Assembly: GCA_023430425.1 (NCBI GenBank)
Contig: JAEZAR010000353.1
Coordinates: 1-7,370 of the forward strand
Length of the DNA: 7,370 nucleotides
Reading direction: 5' to 3'
Origin: Actinomycetes bacterium
GTDB taxonomy: Bacteria; Actinomycetota; Actinomycetes; Actinomycetales; Cellulomonadaceae
A model generated the notes under the pieces. It saw nothing but the letters and a program-made list of their open reading frames with translations. It was not told the origin of the DNA and ran no database searches. This document shows positions 6,949 to 7,370 of the stretch, piece by piece. Every line of letters begins with the position of its first letter. Position 1 is the stretch's first letter. The position numbers and the translations under genes are program-made.

Positions 6949-7370
6949 CCCACCCGCCCCCCATCCCTGTCCGCCTGCGCGACGACACCCGCCGCTGCCG
7001 CCGCGACCACGGCGAACGACGACGCCCCCGGGTCCGGAGTACCCCGGCTGCGGTCGGCGTGCGGACGGGCCCGACCGAGGCGCGGGGTCAGCTCCGCCGT
7101 CGCAGCCGCGGCGTCCGCGGCCGCCCGCGCTGCGGCGTGGCAGGCCTGGGCGAGCGTCGCACCGGACGCGAGCTCCGCCGTGAGCACCTGCTCGTACGGC
7201 ACCAGGGCGTCGACCATCGTCTTGTCCCCCACGCGCGCGCCGCCCAGCTCCCGGACCCGCGCGGCCCCGGCGGCGACAGCGGCGGCGACGGCGCCGCCGA
7301 CCACGTCCTGCCCGGGATCGCCCTGGTCGCCGACCACCTCGGCCATCGCGCGCAGCGCGCTCCCCCACAG
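6945..7370 (-). CDS. DhaL domain of a dihydroxyacetone/tetrulose kinase (C-terminal part)
   Basis: The reading frame is open at the window edge and ends at the TGA overlapping the rpiB-like start. About 141 residues are visible. They match the nucleotide-binding DhaL (Dak2) domain, which binds ADP/ATP-Mg: LWGSALRA at the edge, the signature [12 protein letters not shown], an alanine-rich helical pair, [18 protein letters not shown], and the diagnostic DPGASS. The DhaK substrate domain, with its covalent ketose-binding histidine, would lie upstream of the window, either fused (ATP-dependent kinase) or as a separate gene (PTS-dependent type). Next to the two tetrulose-phosphate isomerase candidates, an L- or D-erythrulose kinase (LerK/DerK) is the best guess; an ordinary dihydroxyacetone kinase is the alternative. 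The visible part has no frameshift. Its N-terminus cannot be placed. Confidence 0.85.
   Translation of the reverse strand: MWGSALRAMAEVVGDQGDPGQDVVGGAVAAAVAAGAARVRELGGARVGDKTMVDALVPYEQVLTAELASGATLAQACHAAARAAADAAAATAELTPRLGRARPHADRSRGTPDPGASSFAVVAAAAAGVVAQADRDGGRVG

Noticed and set aside
6949..7368. N-terminal extension of the RpiB-like gene to the window edge
   Set aside because: The extension is a low-complexity Arg/Gly reading of the DhaL domain in the wrong frame. The ATG at 6948 gives the normal RpiB start.

Overview
The window is visibly very G+C-rich (about 70% by eye, with strong G/C bias at third codon positions). It uses GTG starts freely and its genes overlap end to start. Together with the gene families present, this suggests a high-GC actinobacterium, perhaps of the Cellulomonas/Promicromonospora kind; the genus is a guess.

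All eight supported genes lie on the minus strand, so transcription runs from base 7370 towards base 1. In that order they are: the C-terminal DhaL part of a DhaK/DhaL-type ketose kinase (cut by the window edge); an RpiB-family isomerase; a triosephosphate-isomerase-like protein; an L-arabinose isomerase family protein (AraA); a Gfo/Idh/MocA NAD(P)-dependent oxidoreductase; a xylose-isomerase-like TIM-barrel protein; a second Gfo/Idh/MocA oxidoreductase; and, after a hairpin and a short palindrome, a DeoR-family regulator. The first seven look like one operon: gaps run from a 4-base overlap to 29 bases. The regulator follows a 112-base gap and probably has its own promoter.

The kinase, RpiB-like and TPI-like genes match the tetrulose-phosphate route known from erythritol/threitol catabolism (LerK/DerK, LerI/EryH and DerI/EryI in Mycobacterium and Brucella). 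In that route L-erythrulose is phosphorylated to L-erythrulose 1-phosphate, isomerised to D-erythrulose 4-phosphate, and then to D-erythrose 4-phosphate. Residue changes in both isomerases fit this better than the housekeeping pentose or triose reactions; in particular, the RpiB-like protein lacks the ring-opening histidine.

The unusual part is an AraA homologue inside this operon with no araB or araD in view, followed by an oxidoreductase / TIM barrel / oxidoreductase block. One inference is that AraA supplies L-erythrulose from L-threose, which has the same C2/C3 configuration as L-arabinose. The distal block would process an upstream glycoside, lactone or branched sugar (apiose-type chemistry is one alternative). 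The substrate cannot be settled from the sequence. No transporter, RNA gene, mobile element, CRISPR array or plus-strand gene was seen.
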